Source of the DNA: Paulinella micropora
Taxonomy: Eukaryota; Cercozoa; Imbricatea; Euglyphida
Assembly (NCBI GenBank): GCA_009731375.1
Contig: BJOX01000289.1
Coordinates: 344,440 to 379,008 of the forward strand
Length of the DNA: 34,569 nt
Direction of reading: 5' to 3'
Of the stretch, positions 10,641-18,864 are shown in pieces; positions within the stretch are counted from its first letter, which is position 1; each line of letters starts with the position of its first letter. Under the pieces are notes generated by a model. That model made no database searches. It was not told the DNA's origin and worked only from the letters and a program-made list of their open reading frames with translations. The position numbers and the translations under genes are program-made.

Positions 10641-11030
10641 TATGCTTTTTAATGCTACCGCGCGAGTAGCATTAAAATGATGCATGCGTACGACCATGTA
10701 GGTTAACAAGATTCTGCGTGAGATAAATCTAGAACGGAACGGGATCGGAGATGCGGGAGCGCAAGCTATTGGAGAAGCACTAAAGGTACCTCAAGCGCGG
10801 CCGCGATCGCTTTTGCACCTTCTGGACCAATGTCGTTGTTCCAGAGGCTCAATTCCTTCAAAGACTTGTTCACCTAGGAATGACGCAATCATAAAGTTTT
10901 CATTGCAGCCTCTCTCTCTCTCTCACACTCTCTCTCTCTCCATGCCAGATTTATCTCACCTTGTTATTAATAACCTACATGGTCATGAGCATGCATAAGA
11001 AATGCTACGCAGGTAGCATATAAAAGACGA
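10641..11030. repeat. Imperfect inverted repeat around LRR exon 1
   Basis: 10641-10732 and 10947-11030 are reverse complements with small indels. Shared blocks are GACCATGTAGGTTA and GTGAGATAAATCT, and each outer end carries a small hairpin. The left hairpin is a perfect 12-bp stem, TTTTAATGCTAC / GTAGCATTAAAA, with a 7-nt loop (10647-10677). The right is ATGCTAC / GTAGCAT with a GCAG loop (about 11003-11020). The left arm includes the 3' splice site and first codons of the exon at 10702. Confidence 0.75.
10702..10785 (+). CDS. LRR protein, exon with one leucine-rich repeat
   Basis: An 84-nt phase-0 exon between an acceptor (CATGTAG) and a donor (AAG|GTACCT). It encodes one 28-residue repeat of the ribonuclease-inhibitor type: LxxINLxxNGIGDAGAQAI, with conserved Leu, Asn and Ile-Gly positions. 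Such repeats form the horseshoe protein-binding scaffold of NLR-like and RanGAP-like proteins. The 28-codon exon matches the usual one-repeat-per-exon organisation of this class. The gene's 5' end and any effector domain are not visible. The exon's 5' part lies in an inverted repeat, which might affect splicing. The alternative, a decayed exon, is not excluded. Confidence 0.7.
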
Positions 11031-11095
11031 TAGCACTTTGCGACATAGCATGATATGCGTGGTATATCTAAAACTTTTTGATTTGAATGATGCAG

Positions 11096-11185
11096 AAAAA
11101 TAAGGACAGCAAGCTCACAAGTCTGGACATTACTGCAAACAGCATAGGTCCGGAAGGTGCCAGGCACATCACAGAAGCCATCAAG
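11096..11185 (+). CDS. LRR protein, second visible exon
   Basis: A 90-nt phase-0 exon flanked by GATGCAG and AAG|GTAAGA, 310 nt downstream of the previous exon. The 30-residue peptide contains KLTSLDITANSIGPEGA, again LxxLxLxxNxIGxxGA, followed by a helix ending EAIK. Phase and repeat register agree with the exon before (EALK end) and the exon after (VNSTLTSL start), which supports one transcript. Known for the family: the convex helices and concave strands bind proteins. Function here is unknown. Confidence 0.7.
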
Positions 11186-11523
11186 GTAAGACCTTGAGAG
11201 CATCAGCAAACGCCTTTGCCCCTTCTGCGCCTATCTTTTCTTCGCTCTTTGCATCCCATCGCGCTGATACATCCAGCTTCGTAAGGCGTGTGTTCACCTG
11301 CACATACAAGCAGATGTGACAAACAGCCCATAATCAATCCTTTGCACATTGCTACGCGCGCGCGTCGCAATTTCCACTGTTTTACTCCATCTGAACGAAT
11401 CTTATAGCAACTCAATCCAAGCTCCAGCAGAGTTGCATTCGCTTATTACATACAGAAAAATCGCTTTACCAATGCTTCCGGGGCCCGGTTGCATGGCATC
11501 GCATATGTGTTTCATGTGTGCAG

Positions 11524-12144
11524 GTCAATAGCACTTTGACTAGCCTGAACCTGTACTACAACAAAATAGGTAATGAAGGGGAACAGGCGATCGAAACGTT
11601 ACTGCGCAGAAACAAGGAATGGGCAAGGCTCCATGAGCATGCTCGAAGTGTCATGCCGGAAATCTTGGAAGCCTTGCAGCAGTTCACTGCCGAGATATGC
11701 ACCTGCATGGCTTACTACAGTGGGCCTGACTGCTCAATTGCGATTGCAGAGGAACTTGCGACTCTTTCTATTCTCTCTCCCTACTCCTCCTCCTCCTCTT
11801 CTTCTTCTTCTTCTTCTTCTTCTTCTTCTTCTTCTTCTTCTTTGCGATTGTTCCTGTCTTCTAGATCTTCTTCTTCTTCTTCTTCTTCTTCTTCTTCTTC
11901 GTCTTCTTCGTCTTCTTCGTCTTCTTCTTCTTCTTCTTCTTCTTCTTCTTCTTCTTCTCCTCCTCCTCCTCCTCCTCCTCCTCCTTCTTCTTCTTCTTCT
12001 TCTTCTTCCTCTTCCTCTTCTTCTTCCTCTTCTTCTTCTTCTTCTTCGTCTTCTTCTTCTTCTTCTTCTTCTTCTTCCTTGCGGAAAAGAAAGGCAGAAC
12101 GAAGCGAAAAAAGAGACAAGAAAGTAAAGAAAAGAAAGAAATGA
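11524..12144 (+). CDS. LRR protein, C-terminal exon with poly-Ser tail
   Basis: The exon follows a GTGTGCAG acceptor, 338 nt after the previous exon. It encodes a third repeat (STLTSLNLYYNKIGNEG), then a helical segment (roughly residues 28-60, with EWARLHEHARSVMPEILEAL), then CTCMAYYSGPDCS, and then enters a (TCT)n/(TCC)n tract (11784-12077) read as about 95 residues, mostly serine, broken by short non-Ser islands. It closes with a Lys/Arg/Glu-rich tail (KRKAERSEKRDKKVKKRKK) and a TGA at 12142. The tract keeps frame throughout, so a genuine poly-Ser plus basic tail is possible. Equally, the true exon may end before about 11784 and the rest be a microsatellite. The first 80 codons are the solid part. 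Confidence 0.6.
   Translation, partial: VNSTLTSLNLYYNKIGNEGEQAIETLLRRNKEWARLHEHARSVMPEILEALQQFTAEICTCMAYYSGPDCSIAIAEELATLSILSPYSSSSSSSSSSSSSSSSSSSLRLFLSSRSSSSSSSSSSSSSSSSSSSSSSSSSSSSSSSPPPPPPPPPSSSSSSSSSSSSSSSSSSSSSSSSSSSSSSSLRKRKAERSEKRDKKVKKRKK
11784..12077 (+). repeat. (TCT)n/(TCC)n microsatellite
   Basis: Near-pure pyrimidine triplets with TCG and TCC variants and a non-repeat break at 11842-11870. Minus-strand frames here are poly-Glu or poly-Arg shadows. Confidence 0.95.
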
Positions 12145-12956
12145 AGGGAAAGGAAAATAACGTTCAAGGGGTCTCAATACAGGGTTGCCATGATATACTT
12201 AGTCTATGATTTAAATATCATCAACTTAGCGAGCGGTGGCTGCAAAAGAATTATTAAGCAACAACAACAACAACAACAACAACAGCAGCAGCAGCAGCAG
12301 AAACGAAAGAAATCCGACAGTCAGGCGGACTATCCAGCTGAGGCAACACTTTCATAATATTAATATTTCAACAGCTGACTGACTAACTGTTGTTCAGTGG
12401 AAAAAGGAACTTAGTTTTGGCTAAACTAAATTTAAGTTTTATAATATTAACATATTATTAATAATATCTGTTTCAGTGAAAGTTATCAATAATTATCATA
12501 ATGACATAATTATTATTACCGTCACTCACTTACTATAAAAACTATCATGATAGTTCGCAACCGAATTGTACACAGAATTAATTCGCATTTTCTAACCGGA
12601 TATATATCGGAAATCATTGAAACAAAGCCAGGAAAAGCTCCGGCCGGCTGTATTAGTTTGAATTTCAAGTAGAAAACAAGGTTTCATTGATAATTGAACC
12701 TCGCAAGATGAGTTATTTAATAGTGGTCGTTGGGACGTAGAAAAACATTCGACATTAGCTGGGTGAACTCACGGAAAACCCAAATCCCCGAACCGCATGC
12801 AGAGCTTGACTCGATGATACTAATGATACAGGCGCATTTCTCATGAAAATCAACAAAAACAAGCAGCTAGAGATCATAAAGCATTTTTTAGTAATCATAG
12901 TACGTATTGATGCGACATGGGAGCCTTCAGATTAAGTGACCGAGAGCAATCACATG
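12145..12956. other. Intergenic DNA between LRR gene and inverted-repeat structure
   Basis: (CAA)n/(CAG)n at about 12256-12300, several AT-rich ATTAATATTA-like palindromic bits near 12355-12480, and a perfect palindrome AACTATCATGATAGTT near 12540. No supported coding frame. Confidence 0.5.
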
Positions 12957-14440
12957 CGTCAGGGGCCCTGCTCCCTCCCTTGCGGTAAAATGTCGTGTGT
13001 GTTTGAAGTCAATGGTTACAGTGGGACTCTGCATTGCAGGTATTCCTCACAAATAAATTGGAAATGGCGGGTTGGTCGGACCGCCTCGGTAACTTTCACT
13101 TCCGACACAAAAAAGTGGTCACGGTGGTAGGTGTACTAGGCTACAGCAGTGTATAGCTGAGACAGCAAAACGACTGCCACCCTGCTGTTGTTCGTAAAAG
13201 AAATTAGAGGTGAGAGCAGGTAGACTCGCCACGGGAAGCTGCGTGAGGTCCTGAGTGAAGATAGCGAGAAAGACGAGGAAATGCATGACTTTGTCACAGC
13301 GCTAGCATCTCTGTATGACCGTCTCATGATATACGCACAGTCTAGTATCGATCTAGAGTGATTGCGGCCGTAATCATAATAACTTGAAAATACGATTATA
13401 TGTCAACACCTCTGCCAGAAAAAAGAATAAATTAGACTGCAAGTCTGGCTATGCATAAGATGAGAAAAGAATGGGAACAGTACAACAATGTACTACGTCA
13501 ACTCTCCTGTGAGTTTGTATACAATTCAAGTAGGCAGATACAACGAACTCTTTCTAGAACACTATGGCTGCTTTGAGTCCTGACTCAGTGTGAGCAGGTG
13601 AAATACCAGTAAATAGTAGAGAGGTCACTTCGTTTATTTACGTGATTTCGAACTCTTGGCAGGCTTGGATGCAACTTACGATCAAGTGTCGAACGTAGAT
13701 TGTGAGGTCTCCCGTTCTCAAACTGATAGTGTCGCGAGTCTTCAAGTAAACAGTCATAAACGGATAGTTGTCGGGTTGTTGGACTTGAAAATTCCCCAAA
13801 TTGATTTGGGAAGCCTCAAGGCGAAAATGACTGGGAACGGAAAAGTGTTGCGTTCTTCGGTGTATTCGAGTCCTTGTCGTAAAATTTACAGTGAAACGTG
13901 TTTCACGGGAAATCGGGGGAAAAGGTAATACGGATGGGAAAAATAGCAATAGCTAAAAAGAACTTTGAACTGATCGTTTGAAATCAATTCTGAACGAAAT
14001 CGAAAACTAGTTAGTGAAGTCGAAACGTCGTGCAGAGGAGAATCTAATGAACCGGTCAAAAAGATGTCTTATCAACGGTAAAGGTTTTGGCCGGTCGTTA
14101 AGGTGCTCAGTCTGATACTCCTCCTACCTTTACCGTACCCTGTCACTCTCACCGCATCCCGCCTTGGCTGCTTCACTACATGTATTGTATTGTATCTTCT
14201 GCTTCAACGGAAGGCACAGTTTCTCTGAGCAGTATATTATGATTGCACGAAGCCTAGTGGATTGCCACTGGCCCGGCCGCCCACGTGAACTTAATGATGA
14301 GCCGCGCCATAATATAATATTTCTCCTGCACCTCCTTCGAGATGCAATTTTAACTTTAAGTTTACAGTAGTAGTAAGTCAGAGGATCAGGCTGTCAACTT
14401 GGACAGCTGGTCACCTCTTGCCTTTTATACAAAAATTAGT
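12957..14440. other. Arm portion beyond the PLE 3' end (left)
   Basis: Complex DNA outside the mapped element end, duplicated at 20675-22158. It includes a GCTGTC/GACAGC hairpin at 14391-14408. It could be host flank carried in a segmental duplication or read-through sequence copied with the element. Two low-confidence coding candidates are listed separately. Confidence 0.6.
13224..13361 (+). CDS. Possible short terminal exon (hypothetical)
   Basis: After an acceptor-like GAGCAGGTAG, 45 open codons run to TGA at 13359. The peptide is acidic and helical (REVLSEDSEKDEEMHDF, then ALASLYDRLMIYAQ). It looks more protein-like than the neighbouring frames, but I find no partner exon and no family. 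The inverted duplicate is 21754-21891 (minus). Confidence 0.22.
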   Translation, partial: TRHGKLREVLSEDSEKDEEMHDFVTALASLYDRLMIYAQSSIDLE

Positions 14441-14707
14441 AACTTGAAAGTCTAACTGTTCACTTATTTTTCTGAAGTACTTGAAAATGGTCTCGGTTGG
14501 ATCAGTTTAAAATTTTTATTTGACCTGAACCGGCAGTACTTGTTTTTGACCTTTCTGGTTGTGGAAAGACTAGTTATAACGACGTTGTGGAAATCTAGTT
14601 ATAACTGTCACACTAACTTCACGAAGGTCATTATTAAAACGAAAGTAATTGAAATATCGTTTGAGCTTGTCTACCTGTGAGCCGGTCGTAGTAAAAGGAA
14701 GGCAGGA

Positions 14708-15250
14708 TTACTGCCATAGTAGCATTTTAAAGGTACTCACGGGTGGCAAGCTATGTGTTGAGTTAAAGTTAGACTGGATAAGAATATCACGAAAGTTTGT
14801 GTAGATGCGGTTGTCTTTGTGACAAAACCGTTGTTGAATTTTTCCCCAGGTTTGGGGAGAACTTGATGACAATTGCCTTAACGATTTTTTGAAAATTGAT
14901 TTCGGATAACTGCATTCAAAAAGAAGTTGATATACAGCTTGTTCTAAAACCTCATTATTTGTAGATTGAGATTGATACATACTAAGCATACCTTTGATTG
15001 TTGCCGTCCTTACTCTGTTGTCTGTGTATGACGACAGAGGCGGAAGACGTGGGTATGGTGTTGTCTCTTTGTCAATCAAAGATTGCCAATTTTTGAAATG
15101 GGGACGAGAGTGAAAGCCAAAGTGTGGCTTCTTTCCTATTCTCAAGTCACTACCTGCAAAAACCAATTTGTAAAATCGTTCGTCTTCCTCTACTTTTTGT
15201 TCTTCAAGCTCTAAACCCTCCTGTATATACAGGTTGGGCTTGCTTGTACT
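14708..15250 (-). CDS. PLE RT thumb and C-terminus
   Basis: About 180 open codons ending at TAA 14708-14710. FYKLVFAGSDLRI is followed by RTATIKGMLSMYQSQSTN and a Cys/Ser-containing CSYPKSIFKKSL. This is the thumb signature of PLE and TERT-like RTs (RxxxIxGxLxR...S...GYPxxFxxxxL). No endonuclease follows the thumb before the stop, which confirms that the only GIY-YIG is upstream. Coding ends 267 nt before the mapped element 3' end. Confidence 0.8.
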   Translation of the reverse strand, partial: STSKPNLYIQEGLELEEQKVEEDERFYKLVFAGSDLRIGKKPHFGFHSRPHFKNWQSLIDKETTPYPRLPPLSSYTDNRVRTATIKGMLSMYQSQSTNNEVLEQAVYQLLFECSYPKSIFKKSLRQLSSSSPQTWGKIQQRFCHKDNRIYTNFRDILIQSNFNSTHSLPPVSTFKMLLWQ

Positions 15251-15935
15251 CTAAATGTCTGAGTGATTGAACGTGAGGCTCAAGACGTTCGAAAAGCTTT
15301 TGTTCGTCAGGTACGGTAGCGACAAGAAAAAGTAAGTCGTCTACTTGTCGAATGCCAAACACAAAGTTAGACAAATTCTGCCTACGCAGTATAGTTAAGA
15401 AACAAAACTCGTCAAAAATACATTTGATTTGGGCTAGTGGGGAAGAGAGGTAGCCTCCAATAGGACAACCTTTGATTTGCTGAAAGCATGCATTGCCCAT
15501 GACGAAAAATGTATTATCTAAATCCATTTCTACTATGTCTAATAGATCTTGGAAAGTAAATACTACATAATCCTCACGTGATGCACTATGGTGCCATCCT
15601 ACGTCATATTTCATACGTCCATTCATATCAAGTCTTAGTGTTTTCGAGACTTGTACTTTTTCTCTTTGCTTTCCTCTTTTTCCTGTGGCTTCATATTCTC
15701 TAAAAATCATAAAAAGCCAGTAAAGGGACATCACGATTTCTTTTTTATCTAACCACGTAAACATTTGTTTCACGTCAAACGAGAGTGTTTGGATATCTAA
15801 ATCTACATCCAATTTATTCTCTAATTTTTGAAACCATGTTTGGGCTTTTTTGATTTTTCCTTTTAAATCCGAAAGCTTGTTGAGATTGAAATTGGGAACG
15901 TATTTTGTTACTTGTAGACGAGAAAGTTTAAAGCT
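15204..15935 (-). CDS. PLE reverse transcriptase palm
   Basis: RT motif A is LSFDVKQMF (Asp codon at 15776-15774). Motif B is QQIKGCPIGGYLSSPLA. Motif C is GIRQVDDLLFLVA (the two Asp at 15341-15336). These are the three catalytic Asp residues of an RT palm, with the VDD form of the YxDD box. Between A and B is an insertion-like stretch of about 90 residues. The spacing, the GCPIGGxLS form of motif B and the following thumb fit PLE RTs rather than LINE or LTR types. The frame stops at 15204 just after a 4-bp tandem duplication (AAGC AAGC at 15238-15245), which accounts for the shift into the thumb frame. Confidence 0.88.
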   Translation of the reverse strand, partial: SFKLSRLQVTKYVPNFNLNKLSDLKGKIKKAQTWFQKLENKLDVDLDIQTLSFDVKQMFTWLDKKEIVMSLYWLFMIFREYEATGKRGKQREKVQVSKTLRLDMNGRMKYDVGWHHSASREDYVVFTFQDLLDIVEMDLDNTFFVMGNACFQQIKGCPIGGYLSSPLAQIKCIFDEFCFLTILRRQNLSNFVFGIRQVDDLLFLVATVPDEQKLFERLEPHVQSLRHLEYKQAQPVYTGGFRA

Positions 15936-16279
15936 TTAGCTGCATACTTGAGCATTTTCTTTCCTTGAGACCGAGATTGAATACAAATAAGTCTCGTTTT
16001 ATTTTCAGGGTCTTTGTCCTTGGGGGAGGTCATAACTTTATGGACACAGCCCCTTCTATTCAATGGAGCAAAGCGATTTAGTTTGCGTTTATTGTATTCT
16101 TGTCTATACTTGCGTAAAATTTGTTCTTCGGTCATACTAGTAACTGCTTTTAAACACGGAGAATTGATTACTTTCTGTGTTAGTCTTTTCCAAAGCAGAA
16201 CCGGGCATTCTACCCATAATTGGTTTTTATTTTTATCGAGGTCTTTTACAAACCAGTTTATTTTTCTCCATATAGGCTT
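15908..16279 (-). CDS. PLE RT, N-terminal fingers region
   Basis: About 123 open codons. It includes WVECPVLLWKRL, EEQILRKYRQEYNKRKLN, and a fingers motif SPKDKDPENKTRLI that resembles the PKxKDPxKxRPI block of retroelement RTs. From 16169 downward it lies in the left arm. The frame ends at TAA 15908-15910 and the next RT segment starts in another frame by 15935, so one shift lies in the 15908-15935 overlap. The same break is present in the right arm. Confidence 0.7.
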   Translation of the reverse strand, partial: KPIWRKINWFVKDLDKNKNQLWVECPVLLWKRLTQKVINSPCLKAVTSMTEEQILRKYRQEYNKRKLNRFAPLNRRGCVHKVMTSPKDKDPENKTRLICIQSRSQGKKMLKYAAKALNFLVYK

Positions 16280-17390
16280 TCACCGATTGTAAGGTTTTCC
16301 AATTTATTTTTTGCAGTTGTACTCGTCGTACATTTACCGAAATTTTGAGTGTTGGTATCCCTTTTTTTTGTGTAAATTTCGAACCATTGTATTGCCCGCA
16401 GTCTTTGCTATTCCCATGGATTGTAATAAAGCGAGTAAATGCATGTTTTTCGTTCTGTATCTGCTTGTCGCTATGTTGTTGCTTTGTGAAAATCGTCTTG
16501 GAACGGCCGGCCCGGACCTTGGCCGGAACAAGGTTTTTTCCAAAAATGACGTCACGTATTTGGGCAACGTATCGTTTGATCGACTGCCAGAACTCTTTCT
16601 GACTCTCTTCATCGAGATAGGTGATAGCAGATGCATGTTGTGCTTCAATTGTTCCCATATCTCCATGCATATTTCTCAGTCTAGAACTGAAATGAACTCC
16701 ATTATGACATAATGAAGAGCATGTCGGTTGTTGACTAAACTGGAAGTCAAAAGACTCAATCCACATGTGTATGTTTATGAGAGTCTTTGCAATAGACGGC
16801 GAGTTCTTTTGAACTACTTTAGTCAATAATAGTATAGCAGTCTGAATCTGTTGTGGTACCTTCATGTGTTGCAAGATGATTGATGGAATTGTCTTAAGCT
16901 CTTTTCTGGAAAAGTTGTCAATGAAAAGCATTTTCATCGTGTAGTTTGAGCTTTTGAGAATCTCTGGATAACGAAGTAAACGAGATCTCACAATAGATGC
17001 AATTCGTTCTTTTATCTTCCAATGTGGCATGGTTTGTGTTTGTGCCCATACGTTAATTGCTTGATGTCGTGTAGCTTTCTTCATGCCACGTTCCCATGCC
17101 TTAGGATGGTACCAAAGTTGTTCTATGTTGACTGTTTTGTCTAGGACGGCTCCTTTGGAATCAATACGGAATGCTATTGGTTGTTCTGTATATAACAGCA
17201 AGTGTTTTGTCATAGAGGAGGAAAGTCGACAATAAGGTCCAGTCCACGAAAGTTGTATGTGTGACTGTTCGTGTTTTCCCAGTCGTAGCAGTGGTGCCGG
17301 TTCATAAATCTTTGTGTTGCGGTAAACTCGCATGATGTAATCAGAGTCAGTCTTGTCTCCTCCTTCCCATATCTTGTGATTGTTACCTTC
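16233..17390 (-). CDS. PLE linker region between endonuclease and RT
   Basis: About 385 open codons, including IWEGGDKTDSDYIMRVY at the start of the reliable part and an ATG at 17333 that is probably internal. The region is basic and mixed helix/strand, and I recognise no domain. It connects the endonuclease to the RT and may hold RNA-binding functions, by inference. The frame stops at 16233; coding continues in another frame from about 16279, with the change in an A run (GAGAAAAATAAAC). Confidence 0.6.
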   Translation of the reverse strand, partial: EGNNHKIWEGGDKTDSDYIMRVYRNTKIYEPAPLLRLGKHEQSHIQLSWTGPYCRLSSSMTKHLLLYTEQPIAFRIDSKGAVLDKTVNIEQLWYHPKAWERGMKKATRHQAINVWAQTQTMPHWKIKERIASIVRSRLLRYPEILKSSNYTMKMLFIDNFSRKELKTIPSIILQHMKVPQQIQTAILLLTKVVQKNSPSIAKTLINIHMWIESFDFQFSQQPTCSSLCHNGVHFSSRLRNMHGDMGTIEAQHASAITYLDEESQKEFWQSIKRYVAQIRDVIFGKNLVPAKVRAGRSKTIFTKQQHSDKQIQNEKHAFTRFITIHGNSKDCGQYNGSKFTQKKGIPTLKISVNVRRVQLQKINWKTLQSVKAYMEKNKLVCKRPR

Positions 17391-17824
17391 TCATTGTTAT
17401 CGAATTGATCGAGGAGTGAGGTAAGAGAGGAAGAGTAGTGGGTGTTGCCGCCGTTTCGGCCAGCCCAGATGGTCAAATTATTAATTCGATTGCGTAGACC
17501 ATTGACCATCCAGCACATTTTTGAGCAGCATTGAGCCGCTTTGTTCCCGCACACATATGGTTTTGTCTTTTTCCGTTCTTTGATTGGAAGGGATCGTGAG
17601 ACATTTTGTGTGTGTGTTATGTTTGCCTTGAAACTTTGTATGTAAGCTGGTCTTTTCATGTTCATTTTCGGCGTTAACCACTGAATAAAAGACTTTTCTA
17701 TTTGCACCCTGATAGATTTTGAATGTAGTTTTTCACCTTTTGTTTGGTGAGGTAGCTTTCCAAGATTGAGTATTGGAACCGAGATGAAATTCTCGTACCC
17801 AAAACTGCCGGCTATTTTTGACAA
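17210..17824 (-). CDS. PLE GIY-YIG endonuclease, C-terminal part, and Cys cluster
   Basis: This continues the domain after a frame change: GSFGYENFISVPIL, then EKSFIQWLTPKMN with the expected metal-binding Glu (codon at 17698-17696) and the Asn typical of the last helix. The domain ends near 17648. About 30 residues on is a Cys cluster, C-x6-CC-x3-C (17551-17513), which could be half of a zinc-binding site. The last part of this frame (below about 17390) is probably out of frame, since the next segment overlaps it with more natural-looking sequence. No ATG starts this segment, so it is not a separate gene. Confidence 0.7.
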   Translation of the reverse strand: MSKIAGSFGYENFISVPILNLGKLPHQTKGEKLHSKSIRVQIEKSFIQWLTPKMNMKRPAYIQSFKANITHTQNVSRSLPIKERKKTKPYVCGNKAAQCCSKMCWMVNGLRNRINNLTIWAGRNGGNTHYSSSLTSLLDQFDNNEKVTITRYGKEETRLTLITSCEFTATQRFMNRHHCYDWENTNSHTYNFRGLDLIVDFPPL

Positions 17825-18405
17825 CTACTGGTTGGAATTTGAGCTTTTTTTGAATGTTTCCATGCCCTCATTTGTAGAAATTCTTGTTTCATTCTTGACA
17901 AGAAGTTAGAAGTTTCACCTACATAGTCTAGACTTGTTGAAGGTGAATAAATATAATAAACAACCGAAATATTTGCCCCGTGATTGTTTTCCGGTTTGTC
18001 AAGATAGTCAAAAGCATGTAAGCTGTCCATATTAGGGATGGAGTTGATCATAGTCAGCTTTGCTTTAATCCATTTTGAATCCGTAACCGGAAGAGATGCC
18101 ATTGCTAGAAAGTGTTGAAGCATCATAGTCAACCGAAAGACTTTCCATACTATTTTTCCTTGCGTAATAGTAGCCAAAGTCTTGATTTTAATACAAAGAA
18201 AATTTGCTTTTTTCAACAGGATGTTTACCAAAGATTTCCTAGAGGAGCAAAGGCTTTGAATACATCTTGTGTCATTTGCTCTACTAGTTTCTGCGTTGGT
18301 GTTAAGGTCTTTATCGGAGGGTTTGGCGATGAGTTGGTATAATCCTCGAATTCGCCTGCACAGTGCAAATAAACGATTATAGCACCGTGTCAAGTCTCCC
18401 CTCAT
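17812..18405 (-). CDS. PLE GIY-YIG endonuclease, N-terminal part
   Basis: 197 codons. The GIY-YIG core starts near residue 149: VVYYIYSP ... DYVGETSNFLSR. VYY stands for GIY, YVG for YIG, and Arg171 (17895-17893) is in the place of the catalytic Arg. The family cleaves one DNA strand; in PLEs this nicks the target to prime reverse transcription. The segment stops at TAG 17812 shortly after the core. The domain continues in another frame from about 17824, with the change falling in a CAAAAAT stretch. Residues before 149 are of unknown function and are Cys- and Lys-rich. Confidence 0.75.
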   Translation of the reverse strand: MRGDLTRCYNRLFALCRRIRGLYQLIAKPSDKDLNTNAETSRANDTRCIQSLCSSRKSLVNILLKKANFLCIKIKTLATITQGKIVWKVFRLTMMLQHFLAMASLPVTDSKWIKAKLTMINSIPNMDSLHAFDYLDKPENNHGANISVVYYIYSPSTSLDYVGETSNFLSRMKQEFLQMRAWKHSKKAQIPTSSCQK

Positions 18406-18408
18406 TCC

Positions 18409-18864
18409 CTATCTAGTTTGTTTGTAAGCTGCTGTGCGAGCTTTTGCCGCAGCTGAAGGAGAGGATGCGACCAATGTTGCGGAATCGATACCTTCTTTTT
18501 GTTTTTTGTTCGAGTTTTGCGGAGTAGCACCACGTTTTCTGTTCTTCCCAGATTTGTTTGGAGTTGTAGGCACTGTATTAGTTTCTTCTGCCTCGTCTTC
18601 TTCTTTCGCCGACTCGGAGGAGGCATCAGCAGTGTCAGACTCTGCTTGCTTGGGCTGAAGTTGTTCGGAAATTGGCGCAGTCAGTGTGTCTTTGGTAGAC
18701 TTTTTCTCTTCAAGCAGCAAGATACACTGTCGGAGTTCATCGAACTTAGCGATTGCTTTTTCGATGAACTTTGTGCCCAAGACTGCAGGCTCTTCTTCCG
18801 CTTGGGTAGCCACAGGTTCTTTTCTCCAATTGGGTAGAACCATGTTGAAGGCCTCCAAAAACAT
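18409..18864 (-). CDS. PLE N-terminal region (acidic/basic, helical)
   Basis: A 151-codon open segment from an ATG at 18864. It has a helical stretch (IEKAIAKFDELRQCILLLEE), an acidic Ser/Glu/Asp stretch, and a basic bipartite NLS-like patch (GKNRKRG ... NKKQK). It ends in TAG at 18409-18411. The next segment (18405 down) is in the same frame with one codon between, so only that TAG separates them. Upstream of the ATG a different frame continues similar-looking sequence to about 18938, suggesting one more shift in an A run near 18866, so the true start may be earlier. Probably nuclear targeting or RNA binding, by inference only. Confidence 0.6.
   Translation of the reverse strand: MFLEAFNMVLPNWRKEPVATQAEEEPAVLGTKFIEKAIAKFDELRQCILLLEEKKSTKDTLTAPISEQLQPKQAESDTADASSESAKEEDEAEETNTVPTTPNKSGKNRKRGATPQNSNKKQKEGIDSATLVASSPSAAAKARTAAYKQTR

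Larger units (their letters stand above)
12957..16169. repeat. Left arm of a 3.2 kb inverted repeat
   Basis: Position x pairs with 35115-x over the whole arm, so no net indels separate it from 18946-22158. I find one clear difference, a Glu/Asp change in the RT (15303-15305 versus 19810-19812). The inner end is defined by loss of pairing at 16170/18945 and the outer end at 12956/22159. It contains the RT half of a Penelope-like element (14441-16169) plus about 1.48 kb beyond the element's 3' end. Confidence 0.95.

Noticed and set aside
11734-12177. Minus-strand poly-Arg and poly-Glu frames
   Set aside because: Shadows of the (TCT)n tract, opposite an LRR exon with better evidence.
12936-13130. 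64-codon plus frame at the outer edge of the left arm
   Set aside because: Crosses the arm boundary and has no motif or splice context.
16311-16712. Plus-strand frames of 85-133 codons inside the PLE
   Set aside because: Antisense to the PLE linker frame, with no independent motif.
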